A DNA stretch of 64,000 nt from Trichocoleus sp. FACHB-40 (lineage in GTDB: Bacteria; Cyanobacteriota; Cyanobacteriia; Cyanobacteriales; FACHB-T130), in contig NZ_JACJPF010000055.1 in assembly GCF_014695915.1 (NCBI RefSeq), positions 55,947 to 119,946 on the forward strand, given 5' to 3'. How positions within the stretch are numbered: the first letter of the stretch is position 1; every line of letters begins with the position of its first letter. A program made the position numbers and the translations under genes. Shown here piece after piece: positions 48,001-55,580 of this stretch. The notes beneath the pieces are model-generated. The model worked only from the letters and a program-made list of their open reading frames with translations. It searched no databases and was not told the origin of the DNA.

Positions 48001-48694
48001 GTTGGGCAATTAATTCTGCCTCCACAATGCGACAGCTATCTTCCCGTTCCTTAACTGAGTCTAACGTCTCTTTCGCCTGGACAATCTTTCTGTCGAACGC
48101 CGCCACACCAGCCAACTCATCAATAATTTCCCGGCGTTCTCGCGGGTTCATAGAAATAATCCCGGTGACATCGCCTTGCAACACCACGTTGTAGCCTTCG
48201 GGATATATTCGCAGTTGATTAAGCTTTTCGTGGAGTTCCGTCAGGTTGCAGGATTCGCCGTTGATGTAGTAATTCGAGGTGTAAGTTCCCTGCTGGGTGA
48301 CGCGCAGCTTCCGCGTCACACTCCACTCTTTCTCCGTCATATCTAGCCCCCCCTTTTCTAGGGTGGGTTGGGGGGAATCTCCCGCCGTTGTCCGATGTCC
48401 GTTGCTATTGCCAACAACCGTACCGCTAACATCTGACAAATCAAACGTAGCTGTGACGCTGGCTTCTACAGTCCCTCGATGGGGATGGTTGTGATTCACC
48501 AAGTCGGGCAAGCGTTCCGCCCGCATTCCCTTAGAACTGGCAAGTCCGAGGCAAAATAGCAGCGCATCAAGAATATTCGACTTACCCGATCCATTTGGGC
48601 CCGATACGACAGTAAACCCCGGCAGCAAGGGGATTTTCGTCGTGCCACCGAAGGATTTGAAGTTGGTGAGTTCCACGCGCTTGATATAGACCAT
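45035..48694 (-). CDS. smc: Chromosome segregation SMC protein
   Basis: A 1219-residue SMC ATPase that organises and segregates the chromosome. Walker A is [20 protein letters not shown] (about 32-51). Two long Gln/Glu-rich coiled coils flank a hinge near 520-680 ([35 protein letters not shown]). The C-terminal head has [19 protein letters not shown] and the Walker B/D-loop [15 protein letters not shown]. Repeat DNA is embedded in frame at two places: near residues 105-118 ([13 protein letters not shown]) and near 889-898 ([12 protein letters not shown]). Neither disrupts an ATPase motif. ScpA/ScpB genes are not in the window. The start ATG at 48694 is supported by the conserved [16 protein letters not shown]. 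Confidence 0.95.
   Translation of the reverse strand: [1219 protein letters not shown]
46003..46030. repeat. 28-base palindrome in frame within smc coiled coil
   Basis: Arms GTAGAGATGCGAAA (46003-46016) and 46017-46030 pair with a single G.T mismatch. It is the same family as the intergenic terminator at 3948-3971. On the smc strand it encodes VETRNFASL inside otherwise Gln/Glu-rich coiled coil. Confidence 0.85.
48344..48382. repeat. C-rich/G-rich palindromic repeat in frame near smc N-terminus
   Basis: Contains GCCCCCCCTTTTCTAGGGTG followed by GGTTGGGGGGAATCT. Closely related sequence lies beside the insertion sequence at 63828-63853. It encodes a [13 protein letters not shown] segment absent from the usual SMC head pattern. 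Confidence 0.75.
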
Positions 48695-48949
48695 AGGCGC
48701 TGGGCGTTGCCGGAAAGTACAGGTGTATCAGTGAAGGATTCTCAACAGGTTAGCACAGTGATAAGAATATCGAACCGCAGAGGCGCTGAGAACCCGGAGA
48801 AAGTGTAGCGGTGTTATGTCTTTGGTTATATTGCGAGAATGCTTCTGGTCAAGAACGCGATCGCTCCTTGGTCGCACGCTCCACAACTTACTACGCGAAC
48901 ATTTTCCCAAAATGTAAGATTATCTCATAAACCTATAACGAGGTGAGCC

Positions 48950-49303
48950 ATGCAACTAGAAGATTATTTCGACTTTCAGCGCCCCGATGATATTCGGTTG
49001 AAAGGTACAAGAGTAGGAATTGAAACTATCCTCTATGATTTCATTCATCGGAGTCGGACTCCCGAAGAAATTGCCCAAAGTTATCCCACAATCAATTTAG
49101 AACAGGTCTATGCCACTATTCTCTATTATCTGCATAATAAAGAATCTGTCAGCGCTTACATAGCTGATTGGCTAGAACATGATCATAAAATGCGAGAAGA
49201 ACAGCGACGCAATCCTTCACCCGTTGTTGTTAAACTTATGAAACTAAAAACTGAAAGAGAAGAAATTAAGAAAGTAAATGAGTCTGAAATATCTGCTAGA
49301 TGA
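48950..49303 (+). CDS. DUF433 antitoxin-like protein
   Basis: A 117-residue DUF433 protein. LEDYFDFQRPDDIRLKGTRVGIETILYDFIHRSRTPEEIAQSYPTINLEQVYATILYYL (about residues 3-61) is the DUF433 helix-turn-helix-like fold. A charged helical tail (DWLEHDHKMREEQRR) follows. DUF433 proteins are the usual partners of DUF5615 PIN-like toxins. The stop overlaps the next gene by 26 bases, indicating translational coupling. ATG 48950 has GAGGTGAG about 5 bases upstream. It starts a plus-strand accessory cluster. Confidence 0.85.
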   Translation: MQLEDYFDFQRPDDIRLKGTRVGIETILYDFIHRSRTPEEIAQSYPTINLEQVYATILYYLHNKESVSAYIADWLEHDHKMREEQRRNPSPVVVKLMKLKTEREEIKKVNESEISAR

Positions 49304-49649
49304 AAATGTTGATAAAGTCTATCAGCGTCAATTCCTCCGGCAAAATCCCAGCTTAATCATGTGGGTGGTTGGCGATCCTGGCGCTCCCACAAGAGGCACG
49401 CTAGACCCAGAAATTTTGTGCTGGTGCGAGGAGCATAACTTCGTATTGGTGACAAATAACCGCACATCTATGCCTATACATTTGACTGACCATATTGCAC
49501 AAGGCCGTCACATACCGGGTATTTTAATTTTGAACGATAAGCTCAGTATTAGTCAGACTATCGATGAGTTAATTCTGATTGCTGAAGGGTCTTTTGATCA
49601 AGAGTATCAAGACCAAATTATTTACTTGCCACTGCCTGAATATGATTAA
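49278..49649 (+). CDS. DUF5615 PIN-like toxin
   Basis: A 123-residue PIN-like protein. The opening SLKYLLDENVDK carries the first acidic residues (DEN). WVVGDPGAPTRGTLDPEILCWCEEHNFVLVTNNRTSMP has the second acidic cluster and the typical VTNNR, and GILILNDKLSISQTIDELILIAEG follows. DUF5615 proteins are predicted RNases and pair with DUF433 antitoxins in type II toxin-antitoxin systems. Toxicity is inferred from the family. It overlaps the antitoxin gene by 26 bases. Confidence 0.82.
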   Translation: MSLKYLLDENVDKVYQRQFLRQNPSLIMWVVGDPGAPTRGTLDPEILCWCEEHNFVLVTNNRTSMPIHLTDHIAQGRHIPGILILNDKLSISQTIDELILIAEGSFDQEYQDQIIYLPLPEYD

Positions 49650-49742
49650 TGCCTATGACTGGTTTAAGTAACGAGTCAGGAGAACGCGATCGCACCTTCG
49701 TTGCATCCTCCGCTTCGCATCCACACCTCTTTATCTCCAAAT

Positions 49743-51911
49743 ATGACAACTCCTGACTTGCTTCCGCTACTGCTTTTATTGCTGCTGGGATTGCTTGCCG
49801 TGATTGGGGGGCTTCTGCCTAGCGCATTTGATAAACAGAATTCCTTACGCGGCAAGTGCTTCATCTTTGGGATAGGAATGTCGTTTGGAGTGATAGGCAT
49901 CGTTGGTGCCACGTTACTCGGTACACCACAGGCAGAGCAAAACGCTGACTGGATTCAGAACGTTTACTGGACTTTGGGCTTTGGCTACGTCTTTGCGGTG
50001 CCAACGACGCTGTATTTGCTCAGAAGTAGGCAAGGAAATAACGCTGAAACTTCCAGCAATATGCCAGAGGCAATTTCACAGCGATGGCGGCAGGAATTGT
50101 TGGCAATTATGCTAACTGATGTAACAGTGCGGATGGAAGACTCTCTGCATGATGATCAGTTGATTCCGCTGCTGATGGAAGACCAACGGGAAGAGGTAGG
50201 ACGACCTCCAGAAGTAACGGTGAATGCTAAACCGTCTCCCGCTTGGTGGGAGAAGCTACCAAAATTTATACGAGTAACCGCTGAGTCTGAACCTGGCAAG
50301 AAAATTATAGATGTCTTTGAGCGAGATGATATTGCTGGCAGATTGCTAATTTTAGGTGCGCCCGGATCGGGCAAAACTACGATGCTGCTGGAACTAGCGC
50401 AAGACTTGATTACAGCTGCCCAACAGCAGCCAGAAAAGCCAATCCCGGTAATATTTGAACTTTCTAGCTGGAAAGATGATAAGCAAGCGATCGCTGACTG
50501 GCTGGTAGCTGACTTGAAGTTCCGCAATAATATCCCAGAAGCAATTACTCGCGAGTGGTTAGAGACAGGTAAATTATTGCCGTTGTTGGATGGTTTGGAT
50601 GAATTGCAAAGCCGTCAGGGAAAAGGTATCGCCAGAATTAATAAATTTTTGCAAACTACTTCTCGCCTATCTCAAATTGTCGTCTGCTGTCGTGAGGAAG
50701 AGTACAAAGCAGGTGAGGAAATCTTAACGCTACGGGGAGCAGTTTGTCTGAAGCCACTGGAAGATAATCAGATCAAAGGCTATCTGCAACGGTTGAACTG
50801 CGGACATCTCTGGCAAGGTATTCAGCATGACCCAGATGGTTTGCTAGCGTTAGCAAAGATGCCGCTGTTTTTACATCTTATTCCGGTAGCTTATCCAAAT
50901 GGTTTAGAAAGCAAAGCTAAACGCTTCAATTCTCCGGCTGAACTTGAAGTATATCAAGAAAAATGCCGTAAAGATTTGTTTGACGCATACATAAAACGCC
51001 GCTTAGAACTGCCTCACAACTATCAAGGATATAAACCAAAGGATAGTAAACGCTGGTTTATTTGGCTGGCTAAAACCCTGAAAAAGCAACAGCAGACAGA
51101 GTTTTTTATTGAAAAAATACAGCCAGAGTTTTTACTTCTAACTAAAAATCAATTAATGACCATACTTTTTATTGAAACAATTTATCGATTGATTAACGGA
51201 GTATTTTTCGGATTGAGTGGCGGATTAATTTATACAGTGCGTTCTGCATTAATTGATGGGTTGAATCAAGCTTTGATTGGTGGTATAGAAATATGGCTAT
51301 TATTAGCGATAATTTATATAAGCATTGATTTTATTAGGATTACTGGGATATCTAGGGATAAAATAAAGCTTGCCGATGGCTTAGATATGACTTGGCAAAA
51401 AGCTGTAAGTTGGCTGATAGGGGGGATAATAATTGGGCTGTTTCTTGGACTGACTGATAAACAACTAATTAAGGGACTGATTATAGGACTAACTTTGGGG
51501 ATGAGTTTGATGCTGATGTTTGGGGTGACAGGAGAAAAGATAAGAAGCAGAAGTAAACCCAATCAAGGGATTAAAGATTCAGCAAAAAATATTATAGTCA
51601 TTAGTTTAGTTAGCTTGCCTGTAGCAATGCTATCTTACACAGTACCGCTAGTAGCTAATGGACAGTCTATTGAGCCTATTAATATTGTAATTAATGGGCT
51701 TAGTTGGGCAATATTTTTTGGCATCACTGCTGCTGGTGTACCTGTCATTCAACACTTCGCCTTGCGCCTAATATTGTGGAACAGTGGCGCGATTCCCTGG
51801 AACTATGCGCGTTTCCTCAGCTATGCAAATGAGCGTAGGTTGATTAAACAAGTCGGCGGACGCTATCGCTTCATTCACGACTTGCTAAGAGAACACTTTG
51901 CCAAAATGTAA
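49743..51911 (+). CDS. Membrane NACHT-domain STAND NTPase
   Basis: A 722-residue protein. Three transmembrane helices lie in the first ~95 residues (PDLLPLLLLLLLGLLAVIGGLL; CFIFGIGMSFGVIGIVGATLL; YWTLGFGYVFAVPTTLYLL). A NACHT domain follows with Walker A LGAPGSGKTTMLLE near 204-217, Walker B LLPLLDGLDELQ near 278-289 and sensor-like VVCCREEEY. More hydrophobic helices follow from about residue 470 to 680. The last 40 residues (IPWNYARFLSYANERRLIKQVGG.YRFIHDLLREHFAKM) match the end of the kinase-NACHT protein at 52826-55546. ATG 49743 is chosen because the first helix starts there. NACHT proteins in bacteria are often antiphage sensors; the role here is inferred. Confidence 0.85.
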   Translation: MTTPDLLPLLLLLLLGLLAVIGGLLPSAFDKQNSLRGKCFIFGIGMSFGVIGIVGATLLGTPQAEQNADWIQNVYWTLGFGYVFAVPTTLYLLRSRQGNNAETSSNMPEAISQRWRQELLAIMLTDVTVRMEDSLHDDQLIPLLMEDQREEVGRPPEVTVNAKPSPAWWEKLPKFIRVTAESEPGKKIIDVFERDDIAGRLLILGAPGSGKTTMLLELAQDLITAAQQQPEKPIPVIFELSSWKDDKQAIADWLVADLKFRNNIPEAITREWLETGKLLPLLDGLDELQSRQGKGIARINKFLQTTSRLSQIVVCCREEEYKAGEEILTLRGAVCLKPLEDNQIKGYLQRLNCGHLWQGIQHDPDGLLALAKMPLFLHLIPVAYPNGLESKAKRFNSPAELEVYQEKCRKDLFDAYIKRRLELPHNYQGYKPKDSKRWFIWLAKTLKKQQQTEFFIEKIQPEFLLLTKNQLMTILFIETIYRLINGVFFGLSGGLIYTVRSALIDGLNQALIGGIEIWLLLAIIYISIDFIRITGISRDKIKLADGLDMTWQKAVSWLIGGIIIGLFLGLTDKQLIKGLIIGLTLGMSLMLMFGVTGEKIRSRSKPNQGIKDSAKNIIVISLVSLPVAMLSYTVPLVANGQSIEPINIVINGLSWAIFFGITAAGVPVIQHFALRLILWNSGAIPWNYARFLSYANERRLIKQVGGRYRFIHDLLREHFAKM

Positions 51912-51955
51912 CTGCATATAGCAATTTTATTTGAGTGGTGAGATGCCAGCGGTTC

Positions 51956-51988
51956 AGATCCCCGACTTCTTAAAGAAGTCGGGGATCT
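51956..51988. repeat. 15-bp-stem hairpin AGATCCCCGACTTCT, possible terminator
   Basis: Perfect arms 51956-51970 and 51974-51988 around TAA. A sister copy is at 41828-41860. It lies 45 bases after the NACHT gene stop. Confidence 0.8.
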
Positions 51989-52059
51989 TGCCTTCGCTAT
52001 TATTTCGGGTTGCTATAAAATAATAGTTATAAGTTTTATTAGAAAATAGCAATAGAGCG

Positions 52060-52728
52060 ATGACTGCTAATCTAGACGCAAAAAGCCTAACCTTGAGAGA
52101 TGTTCATCGTCTTTTAAAAATTGAAGAGCATTTCAATGCTTCAATTCCATCATTACTAACGCTGGAACCTTTAACAGAATTTGAACAGCAAGAGATTATA
52201 CAAATTCGCAATTTATTTCGCGATTACTACGCAGAGGGTAAAATTTCCGAAGGGCAAGTTAAATTCTTATTCGTCGCTCGGTTGATGTGGTTGGCTGGGT
52301 TCTATCAGCCTAGTATTAAGATAACCCTAGAAGAGGGGATTGCTGATATTTCCATCGAAGATGAAGAAACCATCATCAAAGGACGGATGGATATTTTGGC
52401 AATAAATAAAACTCAAACAACAACAGATACACTTTTCTGGATTTTGATGATTGAAGCTAAAAACAGTAGTGTTAACGCAATGGAGGGTTTACCTCAATTG
52501 CTCACTTATGCTTATAAAAGTCTAGAGTATCAAGAATCAGTTTGGGGATTGACAACGAACGGAATGGATTATCGTTTCGCGTATCTACAGCAAGGAATTT
52601 CCCCAAGCTATCAACTATTGCTAGCACTGAACTTGATTGACTCTGAACCTTCAATCCAATTGCTACAAGTTCTAAAAGCAATCTGTAAGTTACAAAACAT
52701 TGCAACGCCTGTTGAAGTAGTATCTTGA
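52060..52728 (+). CDS. PD-(D/E)XK nuclease-like protein (restriction-endonuclease fold)
   Basis: A 222-residue protein. The N-terminal ~95 residues are helical (LTLRDVHRLLKIEEHF, EGQVKFLFVARLMWLAGF). The candidate active site is IKGRMDILAINK (Asp, near 109) followed by FWILMIEAKNSS (Glu-x-Lys near 134-136), the order expected for PD-(D/E)XK nucleases such as type I R-subunit N-terminal domains. ALPQLLTYAYKSLEYQ-like helices then carry a conserved QLLTYAY. Many cyanobacteria carry such proteins of unknown function. It lies between two NACHT genes on the same strand (148 and 97 bases), so a shared defence role is plausible but unproven. Confidence 0.72.
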   Translation: MTANLDAKSLTLRDVHRLLKIEEHFNASIPSLLTLEPLTEFEQQEIIQIRNLFRDYYAEGKISEGQVKFLFVARLMWLAGFYQPSIKITLEEGIADISIEDEETIIKGRMDILAINKTQTTTDTLFWILMIEAKNSSVNAMEGLPQLLTYAYKSLEYQESVWGLTTNGMDYRFAYLQQGISPSYQLLLALNLIDSEPSIQLLQVLKAICKLQNIATPVEVVS

Positions 52729-52825
52729 ACTACGTTAACTGCCTCGTGCATCCTTCACAACTAATCTGTAGTCCCACTCAGCTATGATTCTTGTATTAAG
52801 ATAACGACCAGCAGCGTGAAACCAG

Positions 52826-55546
52826 ATGACACCGACGCTATTGAACAATCGCTATCGCATCATCCAGGCGTTGGGAACAGGCGGTTTTGGCGAAACCTTT
52901 CTGGCGGAAGACACGCATATGCCTTCCCGTCGCACTTGTGTCATTAAGCAACTCAAACCCATCACCAACAACCCCCAAGTTTATCAACTCGTTCAAGAAC
53001 GGTTTGATAGGGAAGCGGCAATTTTAGAAGAACTAGGTGAGTGTAACCAGCAAATTCCCCGGTTATATGCCTACTTTGCGGAAAACGAGCAATTTTATTT
53101 AGTTCAAGAATGGGTTGAAGGTGTCACCCTGAATCAAAAATTACAACAGCAGGGGGTTTTAAGTGAAAGTTTAGTTAAGGAAATGCTGGTAAATATTTTG
53201 CCAGTTTTAGACTATATCCATTCTAAAGGAATTATCCACAGAGATATTAAACCCAGCAATATTATTTGGCGAGAAAGGGATGGCAAACCCGTTTTAATTG
53301 ATTTTGGCATCGCTAAAGAAATGATGAATACTGTCGTGGATGCCCAAGGAGAAATTACTAACTCAATTGCCGTCGGTACGTTGGGGTTTATGCCTTCAGA
53401 ACAAGCGGCAGGTAAACCACTATATTCTAGTGATTTATATAGTTTAGGATTGACGGCGATTTATTTGCTTACTGGGAAACGTCCGCAAGATTTGCAGACA
53501 AACCCGGACACGGGGGAAATGAATTGGCGCACCGATGCTTTAGGGAGCCAAATTGCACCAATTTTAGATAAAGCGATTTGCTACCATCCACGCGATCGCT
53601 ATCCGACTGCTAAAGCAATGTTAGCAGCTTTGCACACTCAAGATAGGGTTCTGCCAAAACTTCCAACAACCATCCCGCCTTCTGAGAAGGAAACCATTAA
53701 CCCGGCAGATATAGAAACTTTACCCGTTTCTATTCCTACTATTAGTCAAAAAGCAGCAGCGCCTAAAATCACCTACAGCCAACAAGGATATCGCAACCGC
53801 CAGATATTACTTAACAAGGTAAAAAATTACTGGGTTAAAGGCGTTTTAGAAACTTCCTTACACGGTAAAGCATTAATTGAACTAGGTTTAGAAAAACGCC
53901 TAGATGCTTTAGATCGTCCTTGGGGTATGGTCTGGGAAACCCCCGATCAAGCCCGAGAAACTCTATCTAATAATATCAGGATTAGCGATTTATTCCAACA
54001 AATGGGAATCGGGCGATCGCTTTTAATTTTAGGCTCTCCAGGTTCAGGCAAAACAACAACGCTACTAGAACTCACCCGCGATTTAATTGCAAGTGCTGAA
54101 CAAGACACCAATCAGCCAATTCCGGTAGTATTTAACCTCTCTGCTTGGACACAAGAGAAGATAAAGATTGCTGATTGGCTAGTTCGAGAACTCAACGTGA
54201 AATATCAAGTTTCCAAAGAGATTGGCAAAAATTGGATTAAAAATCAACAATTAATTTTGCTACTAGATGGGTTAGATGAAGTTAGCACTAAACTGCGAGA
54301 AAATTGCGTAGAGGCGATTAATAAATTTAGCCAAGAATACGGAGAAACCGAAATAGTAGTTTGTAGCCGAGTCAAAGATTACGAGCTATTATCAAATCGC
54401 CTGAGATTTCAAGGTGCAGTCTTCATTCAACCACTAACTCTAGAGCAAATTCATCAATATCTGAAGAATGCAGGTTCAGAACTTGACGCAGTGAACACAG
54501 CGCTGCAAGCAGATACCATACTGCAAGAATTAGCCAAGTCACCGCTGATGCTGAGTATTATGACTTTCGCTTATCAAGGAATGTCCATTACAGAATTGCC
54601 AGGAATGAACTTGGAAGAACGCCGCCAACATTTATTTGATAAGTATATTCAAAGGATGTTTGAGCGTCGAGGCATTAATAATAAATATTCAAAAGAGCAA
54701 TCAATCCGCTGGCTGAGTTGGCTGGCGCAAAGACTCTCTCAGCAGTCGCAAACTGTATTTTTAATAGAACGACTACAACCAGATTGGCTAAAGAAAAAAA
54801 GACAAAAATTAATTTATGCGATTAGTATTTGGCTTACTTTCTTTATTTTGGCTGCAACAGTAGGCGAACTACTTCTACCCACCAGTAAAATGATTTTGTC
54901 GTTAATCTCTAGCAGTGTAATTTTTTGGCTAATTTTTGGTGTTTATCGTATTAAAACGGTTGAAAATCTCAAATGGTCTTGGAAAAAAGGTAGTAATAGT
55001 CTGATTCGGGGAATTATTTTTGGCTCGATTTCGGGATTAGTTATTAAAGTCACTTATGAAATAATTTTTAACCCGCTACACTGGAAGATAATCTATCCTC
55101 AGTTCTTACCCTTACAGCTTTATTCATTGACTCGCGGCATAGTTTTTGGGCTAAGTATGGGGCTAGTTTATGGTTTAATTAGTGGTTTAACTGCTCCTAG
55201 TATCCAAACAAGGACGGTTCCTAATCAAGGGATTCGGCAGTCTAGTAAAAATGCTCTTGTATTTGGTTTAATTGGCTTGTTTGTGTTAGGCACATCGGCT
55301 AATATATTAAATTGGGCTGCCTGGTTTTGGGGAATTTTCGGATTATCGTTTGGGGTAGCAGCAGGTGGCGGGGAAGCTTGCGTTAAACACTTTGTATTGA
55401 GAGTTATTCTATATTGTAGTGGTTCTATTCCTTGGAATTATGCCCGTTTTCTCGACTATGCTACTGAGCGCATTTTTTTACAAAAGGTTGGCGGCGGGTA
55501 TATTTTTGTTCACCGATTGTTGTTAGAGTATTTCGCTCAGAAATAA
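52826..55546 (+). CDS. Ser/Thr protein kinase-NACHT fusion membrane protein
   Basis: A 906-residue protein. The kinase spans ~9-265: Gly-rich loop LGTGGFGETF, ATP Lys in CVIKQLKP, catalytic HRDIKPSN near 137-144, DFGIAKE near 159-165 and GTLGFMPSEQ as activation segment. A linker follows (~270-330), then a NACHT-associated N-terminal helix bundle (RQILLNKVKNYWVKGVLETSLHG). The NACHT has Walker A LGSPGSGKTTTLLE near 402 and Walker B LLLLDGLDEV near 478. Transmembrane helices lie at about 655-840, and the C-terminal tail IPWNYARFLDYATER...VHRLLLEYFAQK resembles that of the upstream NACHT protein. It probably senses a signal and phosphorylates partners; the targets are unknown. Confidence 0.88.
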   Translation: MTPTLLNNRYRIIQALGTGGFGETFLAEDTHMPSRRTCVIKQLKPITNNPQVYQLVQERFDREAAILEELGECNQQIPRLYAYFAENEQFYLVQEWVEGVTLNQKLQQQGVLSESLVKEMLVNILPVLDYIHSKGIIHRDIKPSNIIWRERDGKPVLIDFGIAKEMMNTVVDAQGEITNSIAVGTLGFMPSEQAAGKPLYSSDLYSLGLTAIYLLTGKRPQDLQTNPDTGEMNWRTDALGSQIAPILDKAICYHPRDRYPTAKAMLAALHTQDRVLPKLPTTIPPSEKETINPADIETLPVSIPTISQKAAAPKITYSQQGYRNRQILLNKVKNYWVKGVLETSLHGKALIELGLEKRLDALDRPWGMVWETPDQARETLSNNIRISDLFQQMGIGRSLLILGSPGSGKTTTLLELTRDLIASAEQDTNQPIPVVFNLSAWTQEKIKIADWLVRELNVKYQVSKEIGKNWIKNQQLILLLDGLDEVSTKLRENCVEAINKFSQEYGETEIVVCSRVKDYELLSNRLRFQGAVFIQPLTLEQIHQYLKNAGSELDAVNTALQADTILQELAKSPLMLSIMTFAYQGMSITELPGMNLEERRQHLFDKYIQRMFERRGINNKYSKEQSIRWLSWLAQRLSQQSQTVFLIERLQPDWLKKKRQKLIYAISIWLTFFILAATVGELLLPTSKMILSLISSSVIFWLIFGVYRIKTVENLKWSWKKGSNSLIRGIIFGSISGLVIKVTYEIIFNPLHWKIIYPQFLPLQLYSLTRGIVFGLSMGLVYGLISGLTAPSIQTRTVPNQGIRQSSKNALVFGLIGLFVLGTSANILNWAAWFWGIFGLSFGVAAGGGEACVKHFVLRVILYCSGSIPWNYARFLDYATERIFLQKVGGGYIFVHRLLLEYFAQK

Positions 55547-55580
55547 TTTTTTTATTTAGTAGAATAGGGTAGTTTATATT

